Below, piece by piece: positions 17,246 through 25,916 of a stretch of 64,000 bases of DNA. The notes below the pieces were generated by a model. The model ran no database searches. It was not told the DNA's origin and was given only the letters and a program-made list of their open reading frames with translations. Position numbers and translations under genes: made by a program. This stretch comes from Alishewanella aestuarii B11. Lineage in GTDB: Bacteria; Pseudomonadota; Gammaproteobacteria; Enterobacterales; Alteromonadaceae. Position 1 is the first letter of the stretch; every line of letters starts with the position of its first letter. Location: contig NZ_ALAB01000002.1 of the NCBI RefSeq assembly GCF_000280055.1, positions 1 to 64,000 on the forward strand, in the 5' to 3' direction.

Positions 17246-17721
17246 GCCTGCTGCGTACCGATCAGTAAGCTGGCGCCATTTTTTAGCCTGATTCGTAGCC
17301 CTTGGTTGCCTGAAACATTATAGCAGCGATTGCGTTTTGAACCGCGAATCCCCCAGCCACCATATTCAGCTAAGGGGCTATAGGTTACGACTTCGCAGCT
17401 TTGTATTTCATGCCACTGATGTTGACGCCAGCGCCAGAAAAAAGGCGTAAATCTTACAGCCAGACTATCTTGCTCAAGCCGTAACTGTAAACTGGAAAAG
17501 TGCAAGACAGTAACCAATGACAGTAGTAGCAGGGTTAACAGTACCAGTAGCAGATCCGGTGCCGGTTTATCACCATAGGGTTGTTGCAAAATAAGTTGCT
17601 GCCAACAGCCATAGACGAAGAATAGCGCAATAGTCAGACATATCCAGTAGCCCCAGGTATAACGAAAACTTTGCTGTTCTTTATAGGATTGCGCTGGCAT
17701 AACTGCCCCTGAAAAAGTCAT
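17179..17721 (-). CDS. Membrane protein of unknown function, PH-like tail
   Basis: A 180-residue protein with two predicted membrane helices: GYWICLTIALFFVYGCWQQL (about residues 24-43) and LLLVLLTLLLLSLVTVLHF (about 57-75). A soluble domain follows with an alternating beta pattern (LRLEQDSLAVRFTPFFWRWR, then CYNVSGNQGLRIRLKNGASLLIGTQ) resembling bacterial PH-like domains, which is a weak fold guess. The last 67 bp overlap the arfA 3' end, and the stop codon lies in the arfA hairpin. An alternative start is M8. It is divergent from yjjX. Function is not known. Confidence 0.7.
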   Translation of the reverse strand: MTFSGAVMPAQSYKEQQSFRYTWGYWICLTIALFFVYGCWQQLILQQPYGDKPAPDLLLVLLTLLLLSLVTVLHFSSLQLRLEQDSLAVRFTPFFWRWRQHQWHEIQSCEVVTYSPLAEYGGWGIRGSKRNRCYNVSGNQGLRIRLKNGASLLIGTQQAQPLQSWLDTFLQAKAAETTRA

Positions 17722-17761
17722 ATGTTAAAATGCGTTCAAAAATTACCATAAAGGTTAAATT

Positions 17762-18277
17762 ATGACTTGGCAAATATTAGTCGCTTCAGCCAATCCGGCC
17801 AAAATCCGGGCGGTTGAGCAGTGTTTTCAGGTGAATTTCCCTGAACAAGCTATTGCGGTGCGCGGTATTAGCGTGCCGTCCGGTGTTGCTGAGCAGCCGC
17901 TAAGTAGCGAAGAAACTTATGCCGGAGCGAAAAACCGCTTAATGGCGTTAAAGCAGCAGGGCGCAGCCGATTTTTATGTGGCCATAGAGGCCGGTTTGGA
18001 TGGTGAGATGACCTTTGCCTGGATGCTAATTGAACATCAGGGCAAGCTCGGCAAGGCGCGTTCGGCCAGTTTAATGTTACCTAAGGCGGCGCTGCAGGCG
18101 TTGGAGCAGGGCCAGGAGCTGGGCGATGTGATGGATGAGCTATTTGGTACCCAGAATATTAAACAGGCTGGTGGCGCTATCGGCTTATTAACCCAGAACC
18201 GGTTAAGTCGCAGTGGTGTTTATCAGCAGGCGTTGACGCTGGCATTAATACCATTTTTAAATCCGGACTGGTTTTAA
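17762..18277 (+). CDS. yjjX: Inosine/xanthosine triphosphatase
   Basis: A 171-residue NTPase that removes ITP and XTP from the nucleotide pool. The start MTWQILVASANPAKIRAVEQCF carries the substrate-binding SxNPxK motif, and further conserved segments are VPSGVAEQPLSSEETYAGAKNR and YVAIEAGLDGEM. The length agrees with E. coli YjjX (170 aa). It is a single gene between two opposite-strand genes. A GGTTAA tract precedes the ATG without a strong ribosome-binding site. Confidence 0.93.
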   Translation: MTWQILVASANPAKIRAVEQCFQVNFPEQAIAVRGISVPSGVAEQPLSSEETYAGAKNRLMALKQQGAADFYVAIEAGLDGEMTFAWMLIEHQGKLGKARSASLMLPKAALQALEQGQELGDVMDELFGTQNIKQAGGAIGLLTQNRLSRSGVYQQALTLALIPFLNPDWF

Positions 18278-18293
18278 ACGTGTAGCGATTAAA

Positions 18294-18327
18294 CCGGATA
18301 CCGTCAACAGAGGTTGGCGACATCCGG
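18294..18327. terminator. Hairpin between convergent yjjX and ohr
   Basis: CCGGATACCGTCAAC (18294-18308) pairs imperfectly with GTTGGCGACATCCGG (18313-18327) over a 4-nt loop. It lacks a T-run and is only a possible transcription barrier. Confidence 0.35.
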
Positions 18328-18338
18328 CTCCGGCATAA

Positions 18339-18755
18339 TCAGACGCTGGTATGCAACCTTACTTCGATATTGCCGCGGGTCGCATTCGAGTATGGGCAAA
18401 CCTGATGTGCGGCCGCGACCAGTTGCTCAGCTGCTTGCTGTGCTAAACCAGGCAAGCTAATAAACAGGTCGACATCCAACCCAAAGCCACCCTCAATTTT
18501 GCCAATCCCGACTTCTGCACGGATAGACACATCGGCAGGCAGGCTTTGCTTGTTTTGACCGGCGACAAATTTCAAAGCGCCAATAAAGCAAGCCGAGTAG
18601 CCGGCAGCAAACAGTTGTTCCGGATTAGTGGCATCGCCCTTACCGCCCAGTTCTTTTGGTGCTGCCAGTCTAGTGTGCAGTAAGCCATCGTTTGACTGTG
18701 CCTGACCATCACGACCACCGGTAGCGGTGACCACGGCTTTATACAGAATATCCAT
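18339..18755 (-). CDS. ohr: Organic hydroperoxide resistance peroxidase
   Basis: A 138-residue OsmC-superfamily thiol peroxidase reducing organic hydroperoxides. The two catalytic cysteines are present: C56 in AAGYSACFIGAL and C120 in HQVCPYSNATRGN, the latter being the usual CPYS motif. Also visible is the N-terminal TGGRDGQAQSNDG and the PEQLFAAGYSA stretch with the conserved Gln/Glu. Length is typical (about 140 aa). It is divergently paired with a MarR-type repressor gene whose product carries the sensing cysteine, and a palindrome lies between them. Confidence 0.95.
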   Translation of the reverse strand: MDILYKAVVTATGGRDGQAQSNDGLLHTRLAAPKELGGKGDATNPEQLFAAGYSACFIGALKFVAGQNKQSLPADVSIRAEVGIGKIEGGFGLDVDLFISLPGLAQQAAEQLVAAAHQVCPYSNATRGNIEVRLHTSV

Positions 18756-18815
18756 TTTGTTACCTCATTCAGTTAAAGGTTGATTGCCAGAGCATACTAA
18801 CGGCAATTAATCTTG

Positions 18816-18834
18816 CACGCAATATAATTGTGTG
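18816..18834. promoter_or_regulatory. Candidate OhrR operator
   Basis: CACGCAATATAATTGTGTG reads as an imperfect palindrome (14 of 19 positions symmetric) in the ohr-ohrR intergenic region. It resembles the AATT-centred sites bound by OhrR repressors in other bacteria. Confidence 0.5.
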
Positions 18835-18911
18835 AAATATTTTTGCGCGATAGCGCCGGGCTTCAGTTATAATCAGTGCACTCATTACTTTACTCGCCCG
18901 AGGCTTGGTTG

Positions 18912-19358
18912 ATGACGGCCAAAACACTCCCGCTACCACAGCAAGTTTGCTTCGCACTCTATAGCGCCAATAACGCGATGATGCGGCTGTACCGGCCTTT
19001 GCTGCAGCCCTTTGATCTGACCTATCCGCAATATGTGGTGCTGCTGGCATTGTGGCAGCAGGATAATATCAGCCTGGGTCAGCTTGGTGCGGCGACACTG
19101 TTTGACTCGGGTACCCTAACGCCTTTGGTAAAGAAGCTGGAACAAAAAGGCTGGCTGCAGCGGGTGAGTGATGCCAGTGACGAGCGGGTGAAAAAGGTGC
19201 TGTTAACCGCGGCAGGTCGGGCTTTAGAAACTGAGGTCGCAACTGTGATGCCGGCTTTACGTTGCCAGGTCGCACTACCGGAAAGCCAGCTGCTGGCGCT
19301 ACGTGAGCAGGCGCAGCAGTTGCTGCAACAGCTGCAGCAACTGGAGGCTTGTCGTTAG
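18912..19358 (+). CDS. ohrR: MarR-family organic-peroxide sensor repressor
   Basis: A 148-residue winged-helix regulator. The reactive cysteine lies in LPQQVCFALYSANNAM near residue 10-15, the typical OhrR position, followed by LTYPQYVVLLALWQQD, the recognition region LFDSGTLTPLVKKLEQKGWL and the wing DERVKKVLLT. Start ATG at 18912 is chosen for CGAGG at about 8 bp upstream and because the usual OhrR N-terminus is short; the frame can open at 18876. It is divergent from ohr, the expected target, so oxidation of the cysteine should release ohr expression. The C-terminal tail is Gln/Leu-rich and helical. Confidence 0.92.
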   Translation: MTAKTLPLPQQVCFALYSANNAMMRLYRPLLQPFDLTYPQYVVLLALWQQDNISLGQLGAATLFDSGTLTPLVKKLEQKGWLQRVSDASDERVKKVLLTAAGRALETEVATVMPALRCQVALPESQLLALREQAQQLLQQLQQLEACR

Positions 19359-19362
19359 GGCT

Positions 19363-20343
19363 TTAGCTGTTCACATTAACCAGCAAGCGGCCCTGAATGT
19401 CTCCGGCCAGCAACGCCTGGGCTTGAGGTATGGCGTCTGCCAGGCTGATTTCCTGACTGAGTAAGGTAAAGTCGTCTGTAGTTAATAACTCGGCCAGTTG
19501 TGCCCAGGCCGCCAGTCGCGGCGCCATCGGTTGCATCACGCTGTCGATACCACAAAGTGTAATACCGCGCAGAATAAAGGGTGCTACCGAGGCCGGGAAA
19601 TCCATCCCCTGCGCCAGACCACAGGCTGCCACTACACCACCATAACGGCTCTGAGCACAGGCATTTGCCAGCGTGTGGCTGCCGACTGAGTCTACGACAC
19701 CAGCCCATTGTTCTTTAGCCAGAGGTTTGCCCGGAGCGGACAGGCTATCACGACTGATAATCTCAGCAGCACCAAGTTGGCGCAGATAGTCAGCGGCACT
19801 GGCTTTGCCCGTCGCAGCCGTAACCTGAAAGCCCAACCGCGCTAACAGCAATACTGCAAAGCTACCGACGCCGCCGGTCGCGCCGGTGACCAGTACCGGG
19901 CCGGCTGAAGGGGTTAACTGATGTTTTAACAAAGCCTGTACGCACAGCATGGCAGTATAGCCGGCAGTTCCGATAATCATCGCTTGCCTGGCAGTCAGCG
20001 GTGCTGGTATTGGCTGTAACCAGGCGGCAGGCACAGCAGCACGTTGCGCCAGGCCACCCCAGTGCTTCTCGCCCACGCCCCAGCCGTTTAACAGCACCTG
20101 ATCACCGGTTTTAAACGCCGGATTCTGGCTACTCACCACAGTACCGGCCAAGTCGATGCCTGGCACCATCGGAAAGTCCCGCACCACCGGTGCTTTGCCG
20201 GTAATCGCCAGCGCGTCTTTATAATTTAACGTGGAATACGCAACGTCCACCACAACCTCCGCTGCCGGTAACCGGCTGGAGTCGAGTTGCTGTAAACTGG
20301 CGCGATAATCAGGCGTTTTATCGATCACTAAAGCGTTGAACAT
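19363..20343 (-). CDS. acuI: Zinc-free medium-chain reductase, AcuI/YhdH type (acrylyl-CoA reductase-like)
   Basis: A 326-residue MDR-family NADPH oxidoreductase. The family start MFNALVIDK is followed by TLNYKDALAITGKAPVVRDFPMVPGIDLAGTV in blocks (about residues 38-70), GTAGYTAMLCVQAL (about 125-138), and the nucleotide-binding VTGATGGVGSFAVLLLA (about 152-168). These match the YhdH/AcuI subfamily, which reduces acryloyl-CoA to propionyl-CoA. Actual substrate here is inferred. The end of the gene meets ohrR convergently, 4 bp apart. No neighbour belongs to a DMSP or propionate pathway. Confidence 0.88.
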   Translation of the reverse strand: MFNALVIDKTPDYRASLQQLDSSRLPAAEVVVDVAYSTLNYKDALAITGKAPVVRDFPMVPGIDLAGTVVSSQNPAFKTGDQVLLNGWGVGEKHWGGLAQRAAVPAAWLQPIPAPLTARQAMIIGTAGYTAMLCVQALLKHQLTPSAGPVLVTGATGGVGSFAVLLLARLGFQVTAATGKASAADYLRQLGAAEIISRDSLSAPGKPLAKEQWAGVVDSVGSHTLANACAQSRYGGVVAACGLAQGMDFPASVAPFILRGITLCGIDSVMQPMAPRLAAWAQLAELLTTDDFTLLSQEISLADAIPQAQALLAGDIQGRLLVNVNS

Positions 20344-20418
20344 TGCAAGTCTCCTTTAGGGTTGGATAGAGGCTAGTGCAAAGGATCATTTGATTCTATG
20401 CGGCTTTGGTCGTAACCG

Positions 20419-20664
20419 TTATAAAAAACGCCGTACATAAGAGCAACTGGCATGAATTTGCAGCCCACTACTTTGTGCCCAGCTTAGGGCATGGCGCACC
20501 AGCTTTTCGGCCAGACCCTTGCCGCGAAACTCCGGTGGCACATAGGTATGGCAAAAATCGATGTGTTCGCCGTTTAACTGGTAGTCGAGTAAGGCGCTGG
20601 CATTACCCTCGCTCAGAATAAAACGCTGGCCTGCGCTATCATGTTGGATGTTTAACTCACTCAT
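20419..20664 (-). CDS. Small GNAT-like N-acetyltransferase (YjdJ type)
   Basis: An 81-residue minimal acetyltransferase-like domain: a beta hairpin (RFILSEGNASALLDYQL), then HTYVPPEFRGKGLAEKLVRHAL, which contains the acetyl-CoA pyrophosphate-binding pattern R-G-K-G-L-A, and ending ASCSYVRRFL, the usual C-P/C-S-Y-V tail of this small family. The substrate is not known. Its start overlaps the stop of the upstream gene (TAATG), so the pair is translationally coupled. Confidence 0.85.
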   Translation of the reverse strand: MSELNIQHDSAGQRFILSEGNASALLDYQLNGEHIDFCHTYVPPEFRGKGLAEKLVRHALSWAQSSGLQIHASCSYVRRFL

Positions 20665-20930
20665 TAATCCTCCTCCAACCAGGGCGTCTCCGGTAACAAA
20701 GCAAGATGTTCGGCATAGCGCTCTAGATTAAAGCTTTCCTGACGCTCAATCACGGCATACATTTCCGGTGCTAAGGCACATGCCATCAGCTCTAAAGCTT
20801 CGTCACGGCTGTGACCGGTCATCCGCAGTCGCATTAAGGTCGCTGTCACTTCTTTTGGGTAGTTATCGGCTAACTGGTTTTCCAGTACCTCAAAGAGTGT
20901 GTTTTGGTCTATCAAATCGTCATCTTGCAT
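20664..20930 (-). CDS. Small acidic protein of unknown function
   Basis: An 88-residue acidic protein beginning MQDDDLIDQNTLFEVLENQL. The start at 20930 is preferred to an upstream GTG-like opening at 20942 as it gives the natural N-terminus. The segment KEVTATLMRLRMTGHSRDEALELMACALAPEMYAVI looks helical and is the most conserved-looking part. I do not recognise a family. It forms an overlapping two-gene unit with the small acetyltransferase. Confidence 0.7.
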   Translation of the reverse strand: MQDDDLIDQNTLFEVLENQLADNYPKEVTATLMRLRMTGHSRDEALELMACALAPEMYAVIERQESFNLERYAEHLALLPETPWLEED

Positions 20931-21050
20931 TCTGGGCACCATGCGTATGAAACAGAAAAAATAGCAGCACAGTCCTATCGCAGGCTGCTGCTTTCGGCTG
21001 TTGCTTAGGCTAAGCTAGCGCTCACCAAATAACAATCAATAATAAGCATT

Positions 21051-22301
21051 ATGCAGCAATCGGGAATGGGGTGGCGCTACTGGGCGCAAAGTTTAGGGCC
21101 GGGCATTCTGATGGCGACGGCAGCGATTGGTGGCTCGCATCTGGTGGCCTCAACCCAGGCCGGTGCGCTCTTTGGCTGGCAGTTACTTTGGTTGATCTTA
21201 CTGGTAAATATTCTGAAATATCCGTTTTTTCGTTTCGGTGTACAGTACACCCTGCAGCAGAACGAGAGTCTGGTCGAAGGCTACTGGCGTAAGGGGCGGG
21301 GATATTTTTATAGTTTTGTGCTGCTAAATGTATTGGCGGCGGTGGTGAACACGGCAGGGGTACTGATTCTGACCGCGGCACTACTGCAATATGCCCTGCC
21401 CTGGCAGTTATCACTTACCCTGCTGTGTTGGCTGATTCTGGCCAGTTGTTTGCTGATTTTACTGCTGGGGCATTATCGGGCGCTGGACCGGGTGTCGAAA
21501 GTGATTATGCTGTTGCTGACACTCACCACCTTAGTGGCGGCAGCAATAGCCTTTAATAATGGGCCTACCGCGCCGGCAGGTTTTCAGGGCCCTTCACCCT
21601 GGCAATTGGCGATGTTGGGATTTTTGGTGGCACTGATGGGCTGGATGCCGGCACCGATTGAAATTTCGGCCATCAGTTCCCTCTGGCTAAAAGCCAAACA
21701 GCGTCAACAGCCGGTGAGTCAGCGGCAGGGGCTATTCGACTTTAACCTCGGCTACTGGCTGACCACTTTTTTAGCACTGGTGTTTGTGACCTTGGGGGCG
21801 CTGGTGCAATACGGTAGTGATCAGCCAATAGCGCTGGCGGGTGCAGCCTTCGCTCAGCAACTGGTGGAAATGTATGGTCAAACTATCGGTAGTTGGGCCA
21901 AGCCATTGGTATCACTGATTGCGTTTTTATGTATGTTCGGTACCACCATTACGGTGTTAGACGGTTATGCCCGCACCTTACATGAGTCAGGACGTTTACT
22001 GGGCTGGTATCAGGCTGATAACCGCCGGATAGCGGCGTTATGGTTGTTATTGCAAGCGCTGGCAGGTATGGCGTTGATCTTGTTTTTCCGCTCTGCGTTA
22101 TCGCCGATGCTCACTTTCGCCATGACGCTGGCGTTTTTAACCACTCCGGTCTTTGCCTGGCTGAACTTTAGTTTACTACGCGGCAACTCGGCACGGCCGT
22201 TGGCACCCTGGCTAACGGTGCTTAGTTGGCTGGGGTTAGCCTATTTGTTTGGCTTTGCCGTATTTTATCTGGCCTGGTATTCAGGTTTCCTTAATTCCTA
22301 A
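21051..22301 (+). CDS. Nramp-fold transporter lacking the canonical metal-site motifs
   Basis: A 416-residue polytopic protein with about 11 hydrophobic segments and the overall Nramp-like start LGPGILMATAAIGGSHLVAS in the first helix. Canonical Nramp proteins carry DPGN in helix 1 and MPH in helix 6 as metal ligands. Here the aligned positions read GGSH and, in helix 6, GWMPAPIEISAISSLW, so the Asp/Asn and His ligands are missing. It is therefore likely an Nramp relative with another substrate. The antiporter gene follows after 10 bp in the same direction, suggesting one operon. Confidence 0.8.
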   Translation: MQQSGMGWRYWAQSLGPGILMATAAIGGSHLVASTQAGALFGWQLLWLILLVNILKYPFFRFGVQYTLQQNESLVEGYWRKGRGYFYSFVLLNVLAAVVNTAGVLILTAALLQYALPWQLSLTLLCWLILASCLLILLLGHYRALDRVSKVIMLLLTLTTLVAAAIAFNNGPTAPAGFQGPSPWQLAMLGFLVALMGWMPAPIEISAISSLWLKAKQRQQPVSQRQGLFDFNLGYWLTTFLALVFVTLGALVQYGSDQPIALAGAAFAQQLVEMYGQTIGSWAKPLVSLIAFLCMFGTTITVLDGYARTLHESGRLLGWYQADNRRIAALWLLLQALAGMALILFFRSALSPMLTFAMTLAFLTTPVFAWLNFSLLRGNSARPLAPWLTVLSWLGLAYLFGFAVFYLAWYSGFLNS

Positions 22302-22311
22302 TGGAGTAACT

Positions 22312-23559
22312 ATGGCCTGGTGGCAATTAGTTGGCTTGTTTTTAATACAGCTGATGTTGATTCTGTTGGCGGCGCAGCTGTTCGGTCGGCTGGCCAGATA
22401 TGTCGGCCAGCCGAAAGTCGTTGGCGAGATGATTGCCGGCGTCACCCTGGGCCCGTCTTTATTGGGTTGGTACTTGCCGGAGTTACAACAGGCGATCTTT
22501 ATTCCAGAAACCCGCAGCTGGCTGTATTTCGGCGCCCAGCTCGGTGTTGGGCTCTATATGTTTTTGGTCGGTCTGGAATTTAATACCCGACTGTTCCGGC
22601 AGCAGGCGCAGAGTGCGTTAACCGTATCGCTGGCGGGCATGTTAGTGCCCTTTGGTGTCGCGGCTTTGTTGGCGCTGTGGTTATTACCTATGCCTGGTTT
22701 GTTTGCGCCCGGCATCAGCTATGCCAATGCGGCACTGTTTCTCGGTGCCGCCATCGCCATTACGGCCTTTCCGATGCTGGCACGGATTATTTATGAGCGG
22801 GGCCTCGCTGGTACTAAACTGGGTACTCTGGCGCTGGCGGCCGGCGCTATCGACGATGCGGCAGCCTGGCTGATACTGGCGCTGGTATTGGCCAGCTTCG
22901 GTGGCGGTAGTGAGCTGCTGATTAAAGCGCTGTTGGGCGGTAGCCTCTATGCCTGGTTGATGCTGACCAAAATGCGGCTCTGGTTACAACCGCTGGCGGA
23001 TCGGGTGGCGTTAACGGAGCAGTTGGTGGCCTGGCAATTTATGCTGATCCTGCTGTTGTTCGCATTGTCGGCTTGGAGTATGGATTTTGTTGGCTTACAT
23101 GCGGTCTTTGGCGGCTTTTTGCTGGGCGTGGCGATGCCTCGCGGTACTCTGGTTAGCTTACTGCAGCGGCGGCTGGAAAAGCCGGTGTTACTGCTGCTGT
23201 TACCGATGTTTTTTACCTATTCTGGGCTAAATACCCGGCTGGATGTGCTGGGCGCCAGTGGTCTTTGGTTGGTGACATTGGCCGTGCTGGCGTGTTCTAT
23301 TCTGGCCAAATTTGTTGCCTGCTGGGCGGCAGCCCGGCTAAAAGGCGCCGATAATCCAACGGCGCTGGCGATCGGCGCACTGATGAATGCCCGGGGCCTG
23401 ATGGAGCTGATTATTATCAATATTGCACTAAGCTATGGCGTGATAGAGCAAGGTTTGTTTTCGATGTTAGTGGTTATGGCGATTGTCACAACGCTGATGG
23501 CCGCGCCGCTATTTCAGTTGGTATATGGACGCTTTCAGCAAAAAGTAACGGCGACCTGA
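22312..23559 (+). CDS. CPA2-family cation/proton antiporter (KefB-like membrane domain)
   Basis: A 415-residue membrane protein with about 12-13 segments. The start ATG at 22312 has GGAGT directly upstream; the frame runs further back into the preceding gene. Family patterns include GQPKVVGEMIAGVTLGPSLLG (about residues 31-51), FLVGLEFNTRLFRQQ, and the paired acidic residues in AAGAIDDAAAWLILALV (about 181-197), which form the ion-binding site of CPA2 exchangers. There is no C-terminal RCK/TrkA domain, so it is an exchanger core only. Ion specificity cannot be told from sequence. It ends in a hairpin shared with convergent ilvH. Confidence 0.92.
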   Translation: MAWWQLVGLFLIQLMLILLAAQLFGRLARYVGQPKVVGEMIAGVTLGPSLLGWYLPELQQAIFIPETRSWLYFGAQLGVGLYMFLVGLEFNTRLFRQQAQSALTVSLAGMLVPFGVAALLALWLLPMPGLFAPGISYANAALFLGAAIAITAFPMLARIIYERGLAGTKLGTLALAAGAIDDAAAWLILALVLASFGGGSELLIKALLGGSLYAWLMLTKMRLWLQPLADRVALTEQLVAWQFMLILLLFALSAWSMDFVGLHAVFGGFLLGVAMPRGTLVSLLQRRLEKPVLLLLLPMFFTYSGLNTRLDVLGASGLWLVTLAVLACSILAKFVACWAAARLKGADNPTALAIGALMNARGLMELIIINIALSYGVIEQGLFSMLVVMAIVTTLMAAPLFQLVYGRFQQKVTAT

Positions 23560-23568
23560 GTCGCCGTT
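23547..23568. terminator. Hairpin at the end of the antiporter gene
   Basis: AACGGCGAC (23547-23555) and GTCGCCGTT (23560-23568) are perfect complements around CTGA, covering the stop codon. It lies between convergent genes and probably limits read-through into ilvIH. Confidence 0.5.
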
Positions 23569-23595
23569 AGCAGCTGTATCGAACACGGATGAGGC

Positions 23596-24087
23596 CTAAA
23601 GCGCCAGTGTCTTTTCGCCGCGGGAGATGCCAGAGACGCCGCTGCGCACCACTTCCAGGATCTGGGTACCGCTTAACGCCTGAATAAAGGCATCCAGTTT
23701 GTCGCTGGTGCCCACCAGTTGCACGGTGTAAGTAGTGGCAGAGACATCGACGATCTGGCCGCGGAAGATATCGGCACTGCGTTTTACTTCATCCCGCTGC
23801 TCGCCGACCGCTTTCACCTTGACCAGCATCAGCTCGCGCTCGATATGGGCAGCCTCGCTCAAATCCGTCAGTTTTACCACTTCAATCAGTTTATGCAGTT
23901 GCTTGGTAATTTGCTCGATCACCTGATCATTGCCATGGGTCACCAGCGTTAAACGCGACAGCGTGGGATCTTCAGTGGGGGCCACGGTCAGTGAGTCGAT
24001 ATTATAGCCACGCTGGGCAAACAGGCCGACCAAACGTGCCAGGGCGCCGGATTCGTTTTCCAGTAACACAGAAATAATATGCCGCAT
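23596..24087 (-). CDS. ilvH: Acetolactate synthase III small (regulatory) subunit
   Basis: A 163-residue ACT-domain regulatory subunit conferring valine inhibition. It starts MRHIISVLLENESGALARLVGLFAQRGYNI, the ACT domain with the GALARLVGLF valine-site helix, and continues into the C-terminal domain (ERELMLVKVKA ... RSDIFRGQIVDV type pattern). Length equals E. coli IlvH (163 aa). It lies 2 bp downstream of ilvI and is co-transcribed with it. Confidence 0.96.
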   Translation of the reverse strand: MRHIISVLLENESGALARLVGLFAQRGYNIDSLTVAPTEDPTLSRLTLVTHGNDQVIEQITKQLHKLIEVVKLTDLSEAAHIERELMLVKVKAVGEQRDEVKRSADIFRGQIVDVSATTYTVQLVGTSDKLDAFIQALSGTQILEVVRSGVSGISRGEKTLAL

Positions 24088-24089
24088 GC

Positions 24090-25832
24090 TTAAGTCCTCT
24101 CTGTCTTACTTAAAAACATCTCATTGACCGCACCGCCCGGAATTTGCATCGGATAAACGTGCTCTTTCGGATCGATATGGATATCCAGAAACACCAGCTG
24201 ATCTTTAAGCTCGACAAAGGCGCGCTGCAGGGCCGGTTGCAACTCTTCCGGTTTGGTGACCCGGATGCCGACGTGGCCATAGGCCTCAGCCAGTTTGATA
24301 AAGTCAGGTAACGAGTCCATATAGGAGCTGGCGTAGCGCGACTCATAGTTCATATCCTGCCACTGCTTAACCATGCCCAGATAGCCATTATTCAGGTTGA
24401 TAATCTTCACCCCCAAACCATATTGCTTGCAGGTCGACAGCTCCTGAATATTCATCTGAATTGAGCCCTCGCCGGTGACACAGACCACATCCGCCTGCGG
24501 GAAATTCAGCTTGACGCCCATCGCTGCCGGCAAGCCAAAACCCATGGTGCCAAGGCCGCCGGAGTTGATCCAGCGGTTTGGTTTATTAAATTTGTAGTAC
24601 TGGGCGGCAAACATCTGATGCTGGCCGACATCGCTACAGACAAAGGCTTCGCCCTTAGTGATCTTGCTGACCTGCTCTATCACATGCTGGGGTTTTAACA
24701 GCGCAGAAGTGGTGTCATAGCGGCCACCATGCACGGCACGCCAGTCATTAATCTGCTGCCACCATTGCTCCAGCGCACTGCTATCCAGCTTTTTCTTTTT
24801 CTGCTTCACAGTCGCCAGCATTTCTTCCAGCACTGGCTGTACCAGGCCAACAATAGGGATATGGGCATTGATGGTTTTTGAGATACTGGCCGGGTCAATA
24901 TCGATATGGATAATGGTGGCATCCGGGCAGAATTTTTTGGTGTTGTTAGTGACCCTGTCGTCAAAGCGGGCGCCGACCGCCAGGATCAGATCGGCATGGT
25001 GCATGGCCTGATTTGCCTCATAGCTGCCATGCATCCCCAGCATACCGATAAACTGCTTATCCTCACCCGGATAGGCACCCAGCCCCATTAGGGTATTGGT
25101 CACCGGCAGGTTCAGGTATTGCGCCAGTTCGGTCAGTTCGGCGGCAGCGCCACCCATAATCACACCGCCGCCCGAGTACAGCACCGGCTTTTTCGCTGCC
25201 AACAGGGCGCTAACCGCTTTTTTAATCTGGCCGCTATGGCCTTTTAGTTTTGGCTGATAAGAGCGCAGCTTAATTTCGTCCGGATAATGATACGGAAACT
25301 TATTGCTCGGAATCGTCATATCTTTCGGAATATCCAGCACCACCGGGCCAGGCCGGCCGCTTTGCGCAATGTAAAACGCCTTCTTAATTAGGTACGGAAT
25401 ATCCTCGGGGCGGCGCACCGACATATTGTGTTTCACAATAGGGCGGGAAATGCCCAGCATATCGGTTTCCTGGAACGCATCTTCACCAATCAGATGGCTC
25501 ATCACCTGGCCGGTCAGCACCACCATCGGGATTGAATCCATATAAGCAGTGGCAATACCGGTCACCGCATTAGTGGCACCCGGGCCGGAGGTAACCAGTA
25601 CCACGCCGGCCTTACCGGTGGCACGGGCATAGGCATCGGCCATATGGGTCGCGGCCTGTTCGTGGCGCACCAGCACGTGTTTTACTTTATTTTGCTGAAA
25701 TAACGCATCGTAAATATGCAATACAGCGCCACCGGGATAGCCATAGACGTATTCTACCCCTTCATCGGCCAGCGCACGGATCACCATTGCTGCGCCCGAT
25801 AACATCTCGGCATGTTTGGATTGGCTTGTCAT
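24090..25832 (-). CDS. ilvI: Acetolactate synthase III large subunit
   Basis: A 580-residue ThDP enzyme, the second acetolactate synthase large subunit in this window. The start region [36 protein letters not shown] matches IlvI in segments, the catalytic glutamate is in [17 protein letters not shown], and the ThDP motif is [34 protein letters not shown] in blocks. It pairs with ilvH. No Ile/Val/Leu-rich leader peptide was seen upstream, unlike ilvGMDA, so control differs. An in-frame internal ATG nine codons in could be the true start. Confidence 0.96.
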   Translation of the reverse strand: MTSQSKHAEMLSGAAMVIRALADEGVEYVYGYPGGAVLHIYDALFQQNKVKHVLVRHEQAATHMADAYARATGKAGVVLVTSGPGATNAVTGIATAYMDSIPMVVLTGQVMSHLIGEDAFQETDMLGISRPIVKHNMSVRRPEDIPYLIKKAFYIAQSGRPGPVVLDIPKDMTIPSNKFPYHYPDEIKLRSYQPKLKGHSGQIKKAVSALLAAKKPVLYSGGGVIMGGAAAELTELAQYLNLPVTNTLMGLGAYPGEDKQFIGMLGMHGSYEANQAMHHADLILAVGARFDDRVTNNTKKFCPDATIIHIDIDPASISKTINAHIPIVGLVQPVLEEMLATVKQKKKKLDSSALEQWWQQINDWRAVHGGRYDTTSALLKPQHVIEQVSKITKGEAFVCSDVGQHQMFAAQYYKFNKPNRWINSGGLGTMGFGLPAAMGVKLNFPQADVVCVTGEGSIQMNIQELSTCKQYGLGVKIINLNNGYLGMVKQWQDMNYESRYASSYMDSLPDFIKLAEAYGHVGIRVTKPEELQPALQRAFVELKDQLVFLDIHIDPKEHVYPMQIPGGAVNEMFLSKTERT

Positions 25833-25916
25833 AGTCAGGTCTCATCATTTTACTGAGGTCAAAGCGCCTGTTTTTCGGGTACAGAACGCTGTTGGCAGCC
25901 TAAATGCTACCTTGTG

